DNA of 64,000 nt from NCBI RefSeq assembly GCF_003917135.1, contig NZ_RPDI01000007.1, positions 1-64,000 of the forward strand, in the 5' to 3' direction. Shown here one piece after another: positions 16,367 through 24,793 of the stretch. Below the pieces are notes generated by a model. It did not search any database and was not told where the DNA came from. It worked only from the letters and a program-made list of their open reading frames with translations. Made by a program: the position numbers and the translations under genes. Positions within the stretch are counted from its first letter, which is position 1. Every line of letters starts with the position of its first letter. The stretch comes from Leucobacter chromiireducens. Its GTDB lineage: Bacteria; Actinomycetota; Actinomycetes; Actinomycetales; Microbacteriaceae.

Positions 16367-17268
16367 GGGCGTGCGACACGCTGCTCCCCGGCCGCGCGCT
16401 GCGCCAGCAGGATCTCGCGGAATCGCTCGGCGGCAGGCGACGGGTTGAACGCGTTCCAGATGAGCACCTCGTGCCGCCGCGGCGTCGGCGAGACCGAGAA
16501 CGCGGCGATCCGGTGCGACTCGCGCTGCGCGACCACCGCGGGGAGCAGCCCGACGGCGAGCCCAGCTTCGATGAGGCGCAGTGACGAGTCGAGCGCGCTG
16601 CTTTCGAACTGGACGTCGCGTTCAAGCCCCGCACTCGCGAACGCCCGGTCGCTCTGCGCCCGGGCCGGTGAGCCTGCTGGGAAGTCGACGAAGGGCTCCG
16701 CGGTGAGCTGTGCGAGTGGCACGCGCCTGCGTCCGGCGAGCCGGTGTGCGCGGCTCACGACGCCCATGAGCAGCTCCGCGCCGAGGAGCGCAGCCCCAAC
16801 GTCCTCCGGCAGCGTCGGTTCAGGCAGGCCGAGCACGGCGACGTCGATGCGACCGGCCCGCACGCGCTCGATGAGCCGGTCGCTGTGGTGTGTTCGCAGG
16901 GTGATCCGCACCGCGGGGTAGCGCGCGCGGAACTCGGCGAGTGCGGCGGGCACGTCGACCGTGCCGGTGGTGGGAATCGTGCCGATGGTCAGCGTGCCGC
17001 GAATCTCACCGGTCGCCGCGGCCCCGGCGCTCGCGGCGCTCGCGGCGGCGTCGAGCGCCGCGAGCGCGTGCGGGAGGAACGCCTCGCCCGCCGGGGTGAG
17101 CGCCACCCTGCGGCTCGTGCGCGCGAAGAGCGCGTAGCCGAGCTCGCGCTCGAGCACGGCGACCTGGTGGCTGAGCGCCGACTGCACGACGTGGCACTGC
17201 TCCGCGGCGCGCGTGAAGTGCTTCGTCTCGGCGACCGCCACCACGTACCTGAGCTGTTGGAGTTCCAC
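16363..17268 (-). CDS. LysR-family transcriptional regulator
   Basis: The 301-residue protein has the N-terminal LysR helix-turn-helix (FTRAAEQCHVVQSALSHQVAVLERELG) and a two-lobed effector domain (LTIGTIPTTGTVDVPAAL onward). It opens with GTG at 17268 and diverges from an FMN reductase gene. A perfect 10-3-10 palindrome lies just before its start, as expected for autoregulation plus control of the divergent unit. Effector unknown. Confidence 0.9.
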   Translation of the reverse strand: MELQQLRYVVAVAETKHFTRAAEQCHVVQSALSHQVAVLERELGYALFARTSRRVALTPAGEAFLPHALAALDAAASAASAGAAATGEIRGTLTIGTIPTTGTVDVPAALAEFRARYPAVRITLRTHHSDRLIERVRAGRIDVAVLGLPEPTLPEDVGAALLGAELLMGVVSRAHRLAGRRRVPLAQLTAEPFVDFPAGSPARAQSDRAFASAGLERDVQFESSALDSSLRLIEAGLAVGLLPAVVAQRESHRIAAFSVSPTPRRHEVLIWNAFNPSPAAERFREILLAQRAAGEQRVARP

Positions 17269-17270
17269 CG

Positions 17271-17293
17271 ATCAATCGTGAATCACGATTGAT
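17271..17293. promoter_or_regulatory. LysR-type operator
   Basis: Arms ATCAATCGTG and CACGATTGAT form a perfect inverted repeat around AAT, with a T-N11-A core. The site is directly beside the LysR start and 87 bases from the FMN reductase start. Confidence 0.7.
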
Positions 17294-17379
17294 TGCATGT
17301 CAACTATGCGTTGGACTCATGAGTCTTCCACCCCGAGGATGGGAACGCCGGGGAGGTGCTCCGGCGGAAACGGAGACCC

Positions 17380-17940
17380 ATGCGTATCGGACTGCTGAGC
17401 GGCAGCATCGCGAGCGACTCGATCAACACGGCGCTGCTCGGGGCGCTCGCCCACCTCATCGACGGGCGCGCGGAGCTCGTCCCGGTCGAAATCACCGAGC
17501 TGCCCGTGTACGGGCGGGACGCCGACGCCGACCACCCCGCGGCAGCGCGGGCGTTCAAGGAGCTCGTGCGCGGGCTCGATGGGCTCGTGATCGCGACGCC
17601 GGAGTACAACCGTGCGATCCCCGCCGCGCTGAAGAACGCGCTCGAGTGGGGCTCGCGCCCGTGGGGCGAGAACATCTTCGCCGGCCTGCCGGTCGGCATC
17701 GTCGGCGCATCGCCTGGCACGATCGGCACGGCGCTCGCGCAGCAGCAGCTGCGCGCCGGGCTCGCGTTCCTCGACGCCCCGACGCTCGCGCAGCCCGAGG
17801 TGTACCTGCGGTGGCACGACGGCATGCTCGACGACGCGGGGCGCATCGCCGACGCGGGAACGCGCGCGTTCCTCGAGGGGTGGTCGAACCGCTTCCTCGC
17901 GCACGTCGCGCTGCACGCGCGGGCGGCGGTGCGCTCGTGA
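17380..17940 (+). CDS. NAD(P)H-dependent FMN reductase (flavodoxin-like)
   Basis: The 186-residue flavodoxin-fold protein has the phosphate loop GSIASDSINTAL at the start and the family segment TPEYNRAIPAALKNALEWGSRP, which binds the flavin. It should reduce FMN or quinone-like substrates with NAD(P)H in the cytosol. ATG 17380 is preceded by CGGAGA. The stop overlaps the EamA start (GTGA), so the two are coupled, and a LysR regulator diverges upstream. Confidence 0.88.
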   Translation: MRIGLLSGSIASDSINTALLGALAHLIDGRAELVPVEITELPVYGRDADADHPAAARAFKELVRGLDGLVIATPEYNRAIPAALKNALEWGSRPWGENIFAGLPVGIVGASPGTIGTALAQQQLRAGLAFLDAPTLAQPEVYLRWHDGMLDDAGRIADAGTRAFLEGWSNRFLAHVALHARAAVRS

Positions 17941-18875
17941 GCGCCGCGCCGGCGCAGTCGCCCGCTCGGCCGAGCCCCGCGACGCGTGCCGGGGCCGGGC
18001 GCGGGATCGGGGCCGCGACCGCGCTCACCGCGCTCGCCCCCATGATCTGGGGCACCACGTACTTCGTGACCACGGAGTTCCTGCCGGCCGGGCACCCGCT
18101 CTTCGCCTCGCTCGTGCGCGCGCTTCCCGCGGGGCTCGTGGTGCTCGCCTGCACCCGCGTGCTGCCGCGCGGCCGGTGGTGGGGGCGCACGCTCGTGCTC
18201 GGTGCGCTCTTCATCGGGGTGTTCTTCCCGCTCCTCTTCGTCGCGGCCGAGCGGCTGCCCGGCGGCGTCGCCGCGACGGTCGGCGCGCTGCAGCCCATCA
18301 TTGTCGCGGTGCTCGCGCGCGTGCTGCTCGGCGACGCGGTGTCGCCAGCGCGGCTCGCCTTCGGCGCGCTCGGCGTCGGCGGCGTCGCGCTCATCACCCT
18401 CACGCCGCAGGCGCGACTCGATCCGATCGGGATCCTGGCCGCGCTCGGCACCGCCGTCTCGCTCGCGCTCGGCCTGATCCTCGCGAAGCGGTGGGGGAGG
18501 CCGGCCGGGGTGGGCCCCGTGGCATTCACGGGGTGGCAGCTCACCGCTGGCGGACTCATGCTGCTCGTGCCGGCGCTCGCGTTCGAGGGGATCCCCGCGG
18601 GGATCGACGGGCCGGCGCTCGGCGGGTACCTGTGGCTGGCGCTCTTCGGCGGGCTGATCTCTTACACGCTGTGGTTCGGCGGGCTCGCGCGGATCCCGAT
18701 CGCCGCGGCGTCGTTTCTCGGTCTGCTCTCGCCCGTGGTCGCGATCAGCATCGACGTGCTCGTGCTGCACGCCGAGTTTTCCGCATGGCAGGTGCTCGGT
18801 CTCGCGCTCACGCTGCTCGCGCTGGTGGGCGGACAGCTCGCCGGGAAACGGGAATTGCAACTGAAAGAGTCGTGA
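17937..18875 (+). CDS. EamA/DMT-superfamily transporter
   Basis: The 312-residue protein has about ten hydrophobic helices in two repeats, each an EamA domain (first from ALAPMIWGTTYFVTTEFLP, second from GILAALGTAVSLALGLILA). The GTG start overlaps the reductase stop. The DMT family exports amino acids, drugs or metabolites. With the linked reductase and LysR, export of a toxic or redox-active compound is plausible, but the substrate is unknown. Confidence 0.88.
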   Translation: MSAAPAQSPARPSPATRAGAGRGIGAATALTALAPMIWGTTYFVTTEFLPAGHPLFASLVRALPAGLVVLACTRVLPRGRWWGRTLVLGALFIGVFFPLLFVAAERLPGGVAATVGALQPIIVAVLARVLLGDAVSPARLAFGALGVGGVALITLTPQARLDPIGILAALGTAVSLALGLILAKRWGRPAGVGPVAFTGWQLTAGGLMLLVPALAFEGIPAGIDGPALGGYLWLALFGGLISYTLWFGGLARIPIAAASFLGLLSPVVAISIDVLVLHAEFSAWQVLGLALTLLALVGGQLAGKRELQLKES

Positions 18876-18993
18876 TTCCCCACTTCTGCAACGAAATCAG
18901 TTGTGATACCTTTATCTCGCTGCCGTATCCGCGCAAAGTATGAGTGTCCACTCCGGGCGCTCCGCGGGCGGCGGATCCAACTGGAGTGATACC

Positions 18994-19572
18994 GTGACCG
19001 CCACCGGCCACACCTCAAGCGCGTTCGCGCCCACCCTGTCCACCGTCGCAGACACCCTCGTCGAGGCCGTCGATACCGCGACGCTCCGCATCGCTGGCGC
19101 GGCACCGGCCGAGCGCCAGCTCCGCTTCTTCCAGGCGCGCCCGGTGCTGCGCCGCGTCGCCTTCGTCGCGGGCTACGAGGGGCTCAGCGTGCTCTTCACC
19201 GTCGTGGTGCTGAGCTCGCTGCTCGGCCACGGAGGCGGGCAGTCGACCCTCACCGCCGTGCTGCTGTCCACCACGGCGACCATCTGGAACTACGTCTGGA
19301 ACACGATCTTCGAGGCGATCGAGCGCCGCACGGGCGCGACGGGCCGCGGCGTCGGCTCCCGCGCGCTCCACGCCATCGGCTACGAGGGCGGCGTGCTCGT
19401 CTTCACGATCCCCCTCGTCATGTTCATGCTCGGGCTGGGGCTCATCGAGGCGATCCTGCTCGAGGGCGGCCTGCTGATCTTCTTCCTCGTGTTCACCGTC
19501 GTCTATACCTGGGCGTTCGACCGCGTGTTCGGCCTGCCGGCGTCGGCCCTCACGGGGGCCGAGGCGCACTAA
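18994..19572 (+). CDS. PACE-family efflux transporter
   Basis: The 192-residue protein has four hydrophobic helices in two BTP (bacterial transmembrane pair) repeats. The first contains RVAFVAGYEGLSVLFTVVVL and TIWNYVWNTIFEAIERR. The second contains GYEGGVLVFTIPLVMFMLG and VYTWAFDRVFGLP. This layout matches AceI-type PACE transporters, which expel chlorhexidine, acriflavine or short diamines. GTG 18994 has GGAGTG about seven bases upstream; an ATG at 18940 is a longer option. It is most often described from Proteobacteria. It ends at a strong bidirectional hairpin. Confidence 0.82.
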   Translation: MTATGHTSSAFAPTLSTVADTLVEAVDTATLRIAGAAPAERQLRFFQARPVLRRVAFVAGYEGLSVLFTVVVLSSLLGHGGGQSTLTAVLLSTTATIWNYVWNTIFEAIERRTGATGRGVGSRALHAIGYEGGVLVFTIPLVMFMLGLGLIEAILLEGGLLIFFLVFTVVYTWAFDRVFGLPASALTGAEAH

Positions 19573-19581
19573 GGCCGCGCG

Positions 19582-19637
19582 GCAGACGCCAGGGGGCGCT
19601 GCTCGGGGTGATCCCGATCAGCGCCCCCGGCGTCTGC
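19582..19637. terminator. Bidirectional terminator hairpin
   Basis: Arms GCAGACGCC and GGCGTCTGC, continued by GGGGGCGCTG and CAGCGCCCCC, make a stem of nearly 20 bp between the convergent PACE and SDR genes. Confidence 0.7.
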
Positions 19638-19646
19638 GCTGCGCGC

Positions 19647-20474
19647 CTAGCCCATGATCTTCGCGAAGGTATCGCGAATGCCCTGCTCGTTCCACGACCA
19701 CACGTCGTCGCCGCGCAGCACGGCGTCGGCCCCGCCGTCGCAGTAGATCGTCTGCCCGCAGCAGTGCGTGTTCTGCTCCGAGGTGAGCCAGATCAGCAGG
19801 TTCGCGATGCTCTCCGGCGGCTGGTGCGAATTCAGCGGCATCGGCACCGAGCGATCGACGAGCGCACGGCCCTCCTCGCTCGCGAGCAGCTCCTGCGTCA
19901 TCGGCGTGACCACGGTGCCTGGGCCGACCGCGTTCACGGGGATCCCCGCGCCGGCCCAGCGCGCCGTCGGCGCCTCGCGGCGCACCCAGCGAGAGATCGC
20001 CTGCTTCGAGGACGAGTAGATGAGGTTGCCGGTCTGCGGGTCGCTCGCCAGCTGCTCGGCGATCGCGCGCGCCGCCGCCTCGTCGTCGCTGAGGAGCGCC
20101 TCAACGAGCGGGGGCGCGACGGGCTGCAGCGACGCCATCGAGGAGATGAGCGCAACGCGCGGCGCCGCCGAACGCGTGAGCGCCGGCTGCATCGCCTCGA
20201 GGAACTCGGTCATGCCGAAGTAGTTCACCGAGGCCGTGATCACCTTCGGGATCGCGAGGCCGGCGCAGGCGATGACCGCGTCGACGGTGCCGCCGGCGAG
20301 CTTCGTGGCCGCCTCGGCTGCGGCGAGCCGACCCTCGTGAGTCGAGAGATCGCCGGACACCTCGACGCCCTGCAGATCGACGCCGATCACGGTGTTGCCT
20401 GCGTCGCGCAGCAGCTGCGTGGTGGTCTTGCCGATCCCGGAGGCTGCGCCGGTGACAACATAGGTGCGGGACAT
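19647..20474 (-). CDS. SDR-family oxidoreductase
   Basis: The 275-residue classical SDR has the cofactor loop TGAASGIGKTT, the Asp of IGVDLQG (which favours NAD), the ACAG strand, a Ser in LISSMASL and the catalytic YSSSK. It resembles 3-alpha-hydroxysteroid or coniferyl-alcohol dehydrogenase-type SDRs in its short beta4 region and long active-site insert. ATG 20474 is chosen, with AAAGGAA upstream. A MarR regulator starts just upstream on the same strand, so they are likely cotranscribed. Substrate unknown. Confidence 0.88.
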   Translation of the reverse strand: MSRTYVVTGAASGIGKTTTQLLRDAGNTVIGVDLQGVEVSGDLSTHEGRLAAAEAATKLAGGTVDAVIACAGLAIPKVITASVNYFGMTEFLEAMQPALTRSAAPRVALISSMASLQPVAPPLVEALLSDDEAAARAIAEQLASDPQTGNLIYSSSKQAISRWVRREAPTARWAGAGIPVNAVGPGTVVTPMTQELLASEEGRALVDRSVPMPLNSHQPPESIANLLIWLTSEQNTHCCGQTIYCDGGADAVLRGDDVWSWNEQGIRDTFAKIMG

Positions 20475-20485
20475 ACGTGTTCCTT

Positions 20486-21025
20486 TCACTGAGGGGGTGT
20501 GGTGAGCAGCCCCGCGGCGAAGCGGGGAAGCAATGCGGTGAGTGCCTGGCGGTCGCGCGGATCCCACTCGAGCGTCGCCGCCGTGATCATCGCGACGCCC
20601 GCGCGGAAGAGCTCCGCGAAAATCTCCTGCCCCTGCGCCGAGAGCGAGATCCGCACCGAGCGCCGATCGCGGGGTGTGGCGGAGCGGGCGAGGAGTCCCT
20701 GCGCCTCCATGCGGGTGATGAGCTTCGAGGTCGACGGGCGGCTGAGGCGAAGGTCGCTCGCGAGCGCGCTCGGGGTCGTGTCGCCCGCCGCGATGCCGAG
20801 CAGGTACAGCGCGCGCACCGCGACGGGGTCGAGGGAGATGCCGGCGGCCGCGGTGACCCCGCGCTGCATCTCCGGCGACGACCAGTGCGAGATGAGCCGC
20901 GTCAGTGCGAGCAGCACCGCCCCGGTGTCACCGGTGCTGGGAATCGGGGTGGCGTGCTCGAGCGGGATCGAGGCCGTGCCAAGAGCGCCCTGATCGGGGA
21001 GATTGCGCGGTGAATCGTGCACCAT
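20486..21025 (-). CDS. MarR-family transcriptional regulator
   Basis: The 179-residue protein has the winged helix of MarR proteins: TTPSALASDLRLSRPSTSKLITRMEAQGLL, then the wing TPRDRRSVRISLSAQG. ATG 21025 is used; ATG 21061 is in frame. It diverges from an NAD(P)-binding protein gene, with a 9-3-9 palindrome between the starts. It lies 11 bases upstream of the SDR gene that it probably also controls. Confidence 0.88.
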   Translation of the reverse strand: MVHDSPRNLPDQGALGTASIPLEHATPIPSTGDTGAVLLALTRLISHWSSPEMQRGVTAAAGISLDPVAVRALYLLGIAAGDTTPSALASDLRLSRPSTSKLITRMEAQGLLARSATPRDRRSVRISLSAQGQEIFAELFRAGVAMITAATLEWDPRDRQALTALLPRFAAGLLTTPPQ

Positions 21026-21044
21026 GCCTCGCACTCTACGCCCA

Positions 21045-21065
21045 ATAGTTGCCCGAGGCAACTAT
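21045..21065. promoter_or_regulatory. MarR-type operator
   Basis: Arms ATAGTTGCC and GGCAACTAT are perfect inverted repeats around CGA, between the divergent MarR and NAD(P)-binding genes. Size and place fit a MarR dimer site. Confidence 0.7.
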
Positions 21066-21107
21066 ATTGTGCTCGCGATGTTCAGGAACCGCGCCTAGGG
21101 TGGCCCC

Positions 21108-21755
21108 ATGGCACGCATCATCTTGTTTGGCGGCCACGGCCGCGTCGCACTTCTCACCGAACCGATCCTGGCCGCGCGCGGTGATCAGGTCACCGCGGTC
21201 ATCCGCTCGTCGGAGCAGACAGCTGCGGTCGCCGCCGCCGGCGCAACGCCGCACGTCGCCGACGTCGAGACGCTCGACGAGCACGCGCTCGCCGAGCTCA
21301 TCATCGGGCACGACGCCGTGGTGTGGTCGGCCGGCGCGGGCGGCGGCAATCCGGCGCGCACGCGCGCGGTGGATCAGGACGCCGCGATCCGCACGATGAC
21401 CGCGTCGGCGCTCGCCGGGGTGCCGCGCTTCATCATGGTGTCGTACTTCGGCGCCGCGCCGGATCACGGGGTCCCGGCCGACCACTCGTTCTTCCCGTAC
21501 GCCGAGGCGAAGGCCGCCGCCGACGAGCACCTGCGCAGCACCGCCCTCGACTGGACGGTGCTCGGGCCGAGCACGCTCACCGAGGAGGAGGGGAGTGGCC
21601 GCATCGACGCGCGTGCGGCGGAGTCCGGCTCGGTGTCGCGGGCGAACGTCGCCGCGGTGATCGCCGCGGTGCTCGCCGACCCTGGCACGGCGCGCCGCAC
21701 GATTCGCTTCAACGACGGCGAGACGCCGATCATGCACGCCCTCGCTGCGCGCTGA
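21108..21755 (+). CDS. NAD(P)-binding protein (atypical SDR, YwnB-like)
   Basis: The 215-residue protein opens with ARIILFGGHGRVALL, a dinucleotide-binding loop. It continues with VVWSAGAGGGNPART and the YAEAKAAADEHLRSTALDWTVLGPSTL segment typical of atypical SDR proteins that lack the classic YxxxK. These act as sensors, flavin or quinone reductases, or have no known enzyme role. TAGGGT six bases before the ATG suggests a leaderless message. The gene is probably under the divergent MarR. Confidence 0.85.
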   Translation: MARIILFGGHGRVALLTEPILAARGDQVTAVIRSSEQTAAVAAAGATPHVADVETLDEHALAELIIGHDAVVWSAGAGGGNPARTRAVDQDAAIRTMTASALAGVPRFIMVSYFGAAPDHGVPADHSFFPYAEAKAAADEHLRSTALDWTVLGPSTLTEEEGSGRIDARAAESGSVSRANVAAVIAAVLADPGTARRTIRFNDGETPIMHALAAR

Positions 21756-21837
21756 GCCAGCCGCCCGCCGTCCCCACCCCCGCCCCGCCCCCGCCCCGCC
21801 CGCCGGCCACCACGCCGCCCGCCCACCCCCTCGCTCA

Positions 21838-21912
21838 CCGGATCGGGGTCACTCAGGCAGGGTGTCGCGCTCGTGGGGCCGCCGACACCCTGCCCAAGTG
21901 ACCCCGATCCGG
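21838..21912. terminator. Long inverted repeat between convergent genes
   Basis: Arms CCGGATCGGGGTCACT and AGTGACCCCGATCCGG are perfect 16-mers. An inner pair, AGGCAGGGTGTC with GACACCCTGCC, extends the stem with a mismatch. Flanks are C-rich on the left and G-rich on the right. It could end both the NAD(P)-binding and GNAT transcripts. Confidence 0.65.
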
Positions 21913-21969
21913 AAGGGGAGGTGGGGGTGGGATGGGGAGGTGGGGACGGTGGGGTGGGGTGGGCGGCGG

Positions 21970-22275
21970 CTACGGCGCCTCAGGCCACTCGATCGTTCCC
22001 TCGAACTCGGGGTGGCGGCGCAGCCACGCCGCAACGAACGGGCAGCGCGGGATGATGACGAGGCCCTCGGTGCGCGTCTGCTCCAGCGCGGCGGACACGA
22101 GCGTGCCGCCCAGCCCGCGGCCACCAAACGCCGGATCGATCTCGGTGTGCACGAAGTCGCGGCGTGTGCCGCCCGCTCGGCTGCGGTACTCGGTGAAGCC
22201 GGCGAGCGCGCCATCGACGGTGATGGCAAACCGCTGCTTCGCGGCCTCGTGGAGCACCTGAATCTGCTCGCTCAT
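21970..22275 (-). CDS. GNAT-fold N-acetyltransferase (YjdJ type)
   Basis: The 101-residue protein is the small COG2388-type GNAT. It contains FVHTEIDPAFGGRGLGGTLVSAAL, the acetyl-CoA pyrophosphate loop (GGRGLG), and a conserved end with IIPRCPFVAAWLRRHPEF. It is too short to have a full GNAT acceptor domain, as usual for this class. GAAGGAGA precedes the ATG. Target unknown. Confidence 0.88.
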   Translation of the reverse strand: MSEQIQVLHEAAKQRFAITVDGALAGFTEYRSRAGGTRRDFVHTEIDPAFGGRGLGGTLVSAALEQTRTEGLVIIPRCPFVAAWLRRHPEFEGTIEWPEAP

Positions 22276-22329
22276 CTGTGATCTCCTTCGGTTGTGCGTG
22301 GGGAAGTGGTGCGTAGTGCGCCGGCCGCG

Positions 22330-23412
22330 CTACGGCTGCCTGCGCGGCACGAGCCTCGTGATCGGCAGCGGCGGCGCGGGCAGCGGCGGGGCCGGCTCAT
22401 CGTCCGGGAGCGCGAAGCGGTGCGGGTCGACGGGCGCCACATGGCTGAGCTCCGCGCCCGGGTGGCTCGCCGACGGGGCGGTCACCGCCGGATCGGGGAC
22501 CCCCGCGGCAGCGATCCTGCCCTGCCAGTCGGCGCGCGCACGCGCGATGTCCTCGTGGCTGCGGCCCATGAAGTTCCACCACATGATCAGCTCCTCGCCC
22601 AGCGGCTCGCCGCCGATGAGGAGGACGCGCGCCCCGTCGGGCCCGGTGGTGAGGCAGATCGTGTCGACGCCGAGCGGTGCGAAGCCGAGCTCGGCCGGGG
22701 CGATCGCGAGCTGCTGCGCGTGCTCCCCGCTGCCGCGGGTGAGCGAGACCGCGCCGGCGTCCACGAGCACGGCGTGTTCGAACGCTGGGCTCACCCGGAG
22801 CGGCAGTACCGCGCCGGGCTCGAGCCGCAGCTCGGCGCCGACGAGCGGGGAGAACGTTGGCACCGGGGACGCCTCGCCGAGCAGCTCGCCGAGGAACACC
22901 TGCGCTGCCCAGCCGAGGCCGCGCTTGACCGGCGGCTCGTAGTGCGCGAACCCCGGATCGGTGTCGGCCGCGTCCCGCGGGAGCGCCACCCACAGCTGTG
23001 CGCCGTGCAGCACGGTCGTGGCCGCCGTGGAACGCTCCGAGTGGCTGATCCCGCGGCCGGCCGTCATGAGGTTCAGCTCGCCGGGGCGCACGAACGCGTG
23101 GTGCCCGGCGCTGTCGCGGTGCTCGATCTCGCCGGAGAACAGCCAGCTGACCGTCTGCAGCCCCGTGTGCGGATGCGCGGCGACGTCCATGCCGCCGGAG
23201 TGGGCGACGTCATCGGGCCCGTAGTGGTCGAGGAAGCACCACGCACCAACGAACGACCGCGCACGCTGGGGCAGGGTGCGCCGCACCGACATCGCGCGCA
23301 CACCGCCGAGCGGTACGTCCCGGGGCTCGATGATCATCGGCTGCTGCGCCGCGCTGGCGCGCTCACGATCAGCGCACAGCGTTTCCTCTGGCGCAGCCTC
23401 TGGGTTGCTCAT
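22330..23412 (-). CDS. Pirin-family protein
   Basis: This 360-residue bicupin has the N-terminal pirin domain with metal ligands in HPHTGLQTVSWLFSGEIEHRDS and the following RPGELNLMTAGRGISHSE. The second domain ends with GEELIMWWNFMGRSHEDI. Bacterial pirins bind iron or another metal and some have quercetinase activity or act as regulators. CCGGAGGGAG precedes the ATG. The Pro/Ala tail is low complexity. Confidence 0.9.
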   Translation of the reverse strand: MSNPEAAPEETLCADRERASAAQQPMIIEPRDVPLGGVRAMSVRRTLPQRARSFVGAWCFLDHYGPDDVAHSGGMDVAAHPHTGLQTVSWLFSGEIEHRDSAGHHAFVRPGELNLMTAGRGISHSERSTAATTVLHGAQLWVALPRDAADTDPGFAHYEPPVKRGLGWAAQVFLGELLGEASPVPTFSPLVGAELRLEPGAVLPLRVSPAFEHAVLVDAGAVSLTRGSGEHAQQLAIAPAELGFAPLGVDTICLTTGPDGARVLLIGGEPLGEELIMWWNFMGRSHEDIARARADWQGRIAAAGVPDPAVTAPSASHPGAELSHVAPVDPHRFALPDDEPAPPLPAPPLPITRLVPRRQP

Positions 23413-23495
23413 CGGGACTCCCTCCGGACGCCGCGGCCCTGATCCGGGCCACCGAACACCCCCAGTGTGCCACGGGGCGGCGCGGCGAAGCTGGG

Positions 23496-24269
23496 CTAGG
23501 CGCGTGTCTCACCAGTGGCGGATGAGGGGTCGCCAGGGGCACCCTGGGCGTGGGGATCGGTGTGGGGCCCGGTCGGCGCGTCGGTCTGCGCATACGCGCC
23601 GGCGCGCGCCTGTCCGGTGAGCTGCTGGATGGCCCGCATGATGCGCTCGGTCGCCTCGCGGCGCGCCTGGCCGGCGGGGAGCCCGGCCAGATCAGCGAGC
23701 GGGATCGGCGCGCCGTAGCGCACCGCCACCCGCGGCGGGCGCGAGCCGTCGTGGCCGCGGAGTTTCCGGTTCGTACCGACGAGCCCGACGGGCACCACGG
23801 TCGCGCCCGTCTCGAGCGCGAGCCACGCGGCGCCGCCCCGGCCGCGGTAGAGCCGCCCATCGCGCGAGCGGCTCCCCTCGGGGAACACGACGAACACCTT
23901 GCCGGCCGCGAGCACCTCGCGGCCGGCGGCGAGGGCCTGCTGCGCCGCGCCGCTCGCCTCGCGGTGCACGGGGATCGCACCGATCCCGCGGAAGAACCAG
24001 CCGCCCAACCGGCCGCTGAAGAGCGACGCTTTCGCGAGGAACTGCACCTGTCGCCGCGACGTCGTGGGGATCAGCACCGTGTCGAGGCCAGCGAGGTGAT
24101 TGCTCGCGAGCAGCACCGGGCCCGACTTCGGGAGGTGCGTGCGGCCCGTGACGCGCGGGCGGTAGCGCAGCCAGAGCAGGGGCCGCAGGAGCGCCCGCCC
24201 GATGAAGAACACCGGCCCGGGCCTGGCCGGGCGGCCCGCCTCCCGCGCCGCGCCGCCGCCGCCGGTCAC
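23496..24269 (-). CDS. plsC: 1-acyl-sn-glycerol-3-phosphate acyltransferase
   Basis: The 257-residue PlsC-type acyltransferase has block I NHLAGLD (the NHxxxxD catalytic motif), block II FFRGIGAIPVHR, block III VFPEGSRSRDG and block IV VVPVGLVGT. It should acylate lysophosphatidic acid in phospholipid synthesis at the inner membrane. The GTG start overlaps the Nudix stop by four bases. The C-terminal 40 residues are a His/Pro/Gly-rich tail outside the domain. Confidence 0.88.
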   Translation of the reverse strand: MTGGGGAAREAGRPARPGPVFFIGRALLRPLLWLRYRPRVTGRTHLPKSGPVLLASNHLAGLDTVLIPTTSRRQVQFLAKASLFSGRLGGWFFRGIGAIPVHREASGAAQQALAAGREVLAAGKVFVVFPEGSRSRDGRLYRGRGGAAWLALETGATVVPVGLVGTNRKLRGHDGSRPPRVAVRYGAPIPLADLAGLPAGQARREATERIMRAIQQLTGQARAGAYAQTDAPTGPHTDPHAQGAPGDPSSATGETRA

Positions 24270-24772
24270 GAGGCCCGCGTCTCCGCCGAGTCGGCCGCGA
24301 GCAGCGCAGGGAACACCAGCTCCGTGTTGAGCGGGGCGAGGTCATCGCGCGCGAGCGCCGGGTCCACCCACTCCAGCTGCGCGATCTCCGCCTGCGGCGC
24401 CGCCGCCGAAGCGCCCGGCACGAGCGGGTGCGCGAACACAGTGGCCTCGACGAGGTGCCCCGGCTCGTTCGCGGCCGCCGTGCGGAAGACGCCGAGCGGG
24501 CGCAGCGCCTCGCGATCCAGCTCGAGCCCGAGCTCCTCCCAGCACTCGCGCACGGCGGTGTCGCGGGGATCCTCCCCTGGCTCGTGCTTGCCTCCGGGCA
24601 GCATGAGCGCGTTCGTGCCGCGCTTGCGCACGTTGAGCACGCGCCCGAGCTCGTCGCGGAGCACGACGGCGCTCACCCGGATCGTCGGCGGTGTCGCGGC
24701 CGCCTGGCCCGCGCCAGGCACTCGCTCGTGCTCGGAGGCGGCCGGCTGCGATGATTCGGGTGCGAAGCTCAT
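24266..24772 (-). CDS. Nudix hydrolase
   Basis: The 168-residue protein holds a full Nudix box: GKHEPGEDPRDTAVRECW followed by EELG, fitting G-x5-E-x7-REUxEExGU, so magnesium binding should be intact. Substrates are nucleoside diphosphates linked to another group; which one is not visible. TATCAT lies six bases before the ATG, suggesting a leaderless message. It is coupled to plsC downstream. Confidence 0.88.
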   Translation of the reverse strand: MSFAPESSQPAASEHERVPGAGQAAATPPTIRVSAVVLRDELGRVLNVRKRGTNALMLPGGKHEPGEDPRDTAVRECWEELGLELDREALRPLGVFRTAAANEPGHLVEATVFAHPLVPGASAAAPQAEIAQLEWVDPALARDDLAPLNTELVFPALLAADSAETRAS

Positions 24773-24793
24773 TCGTCGATGATAGCCGCGCGG

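Noticed and set aside
17304-18860. Long minus-strand frame over the reductase and EamA genes
   Set aside because: Arg/Glu/His-rich shadow product; the plus-strand genes have firm domains.
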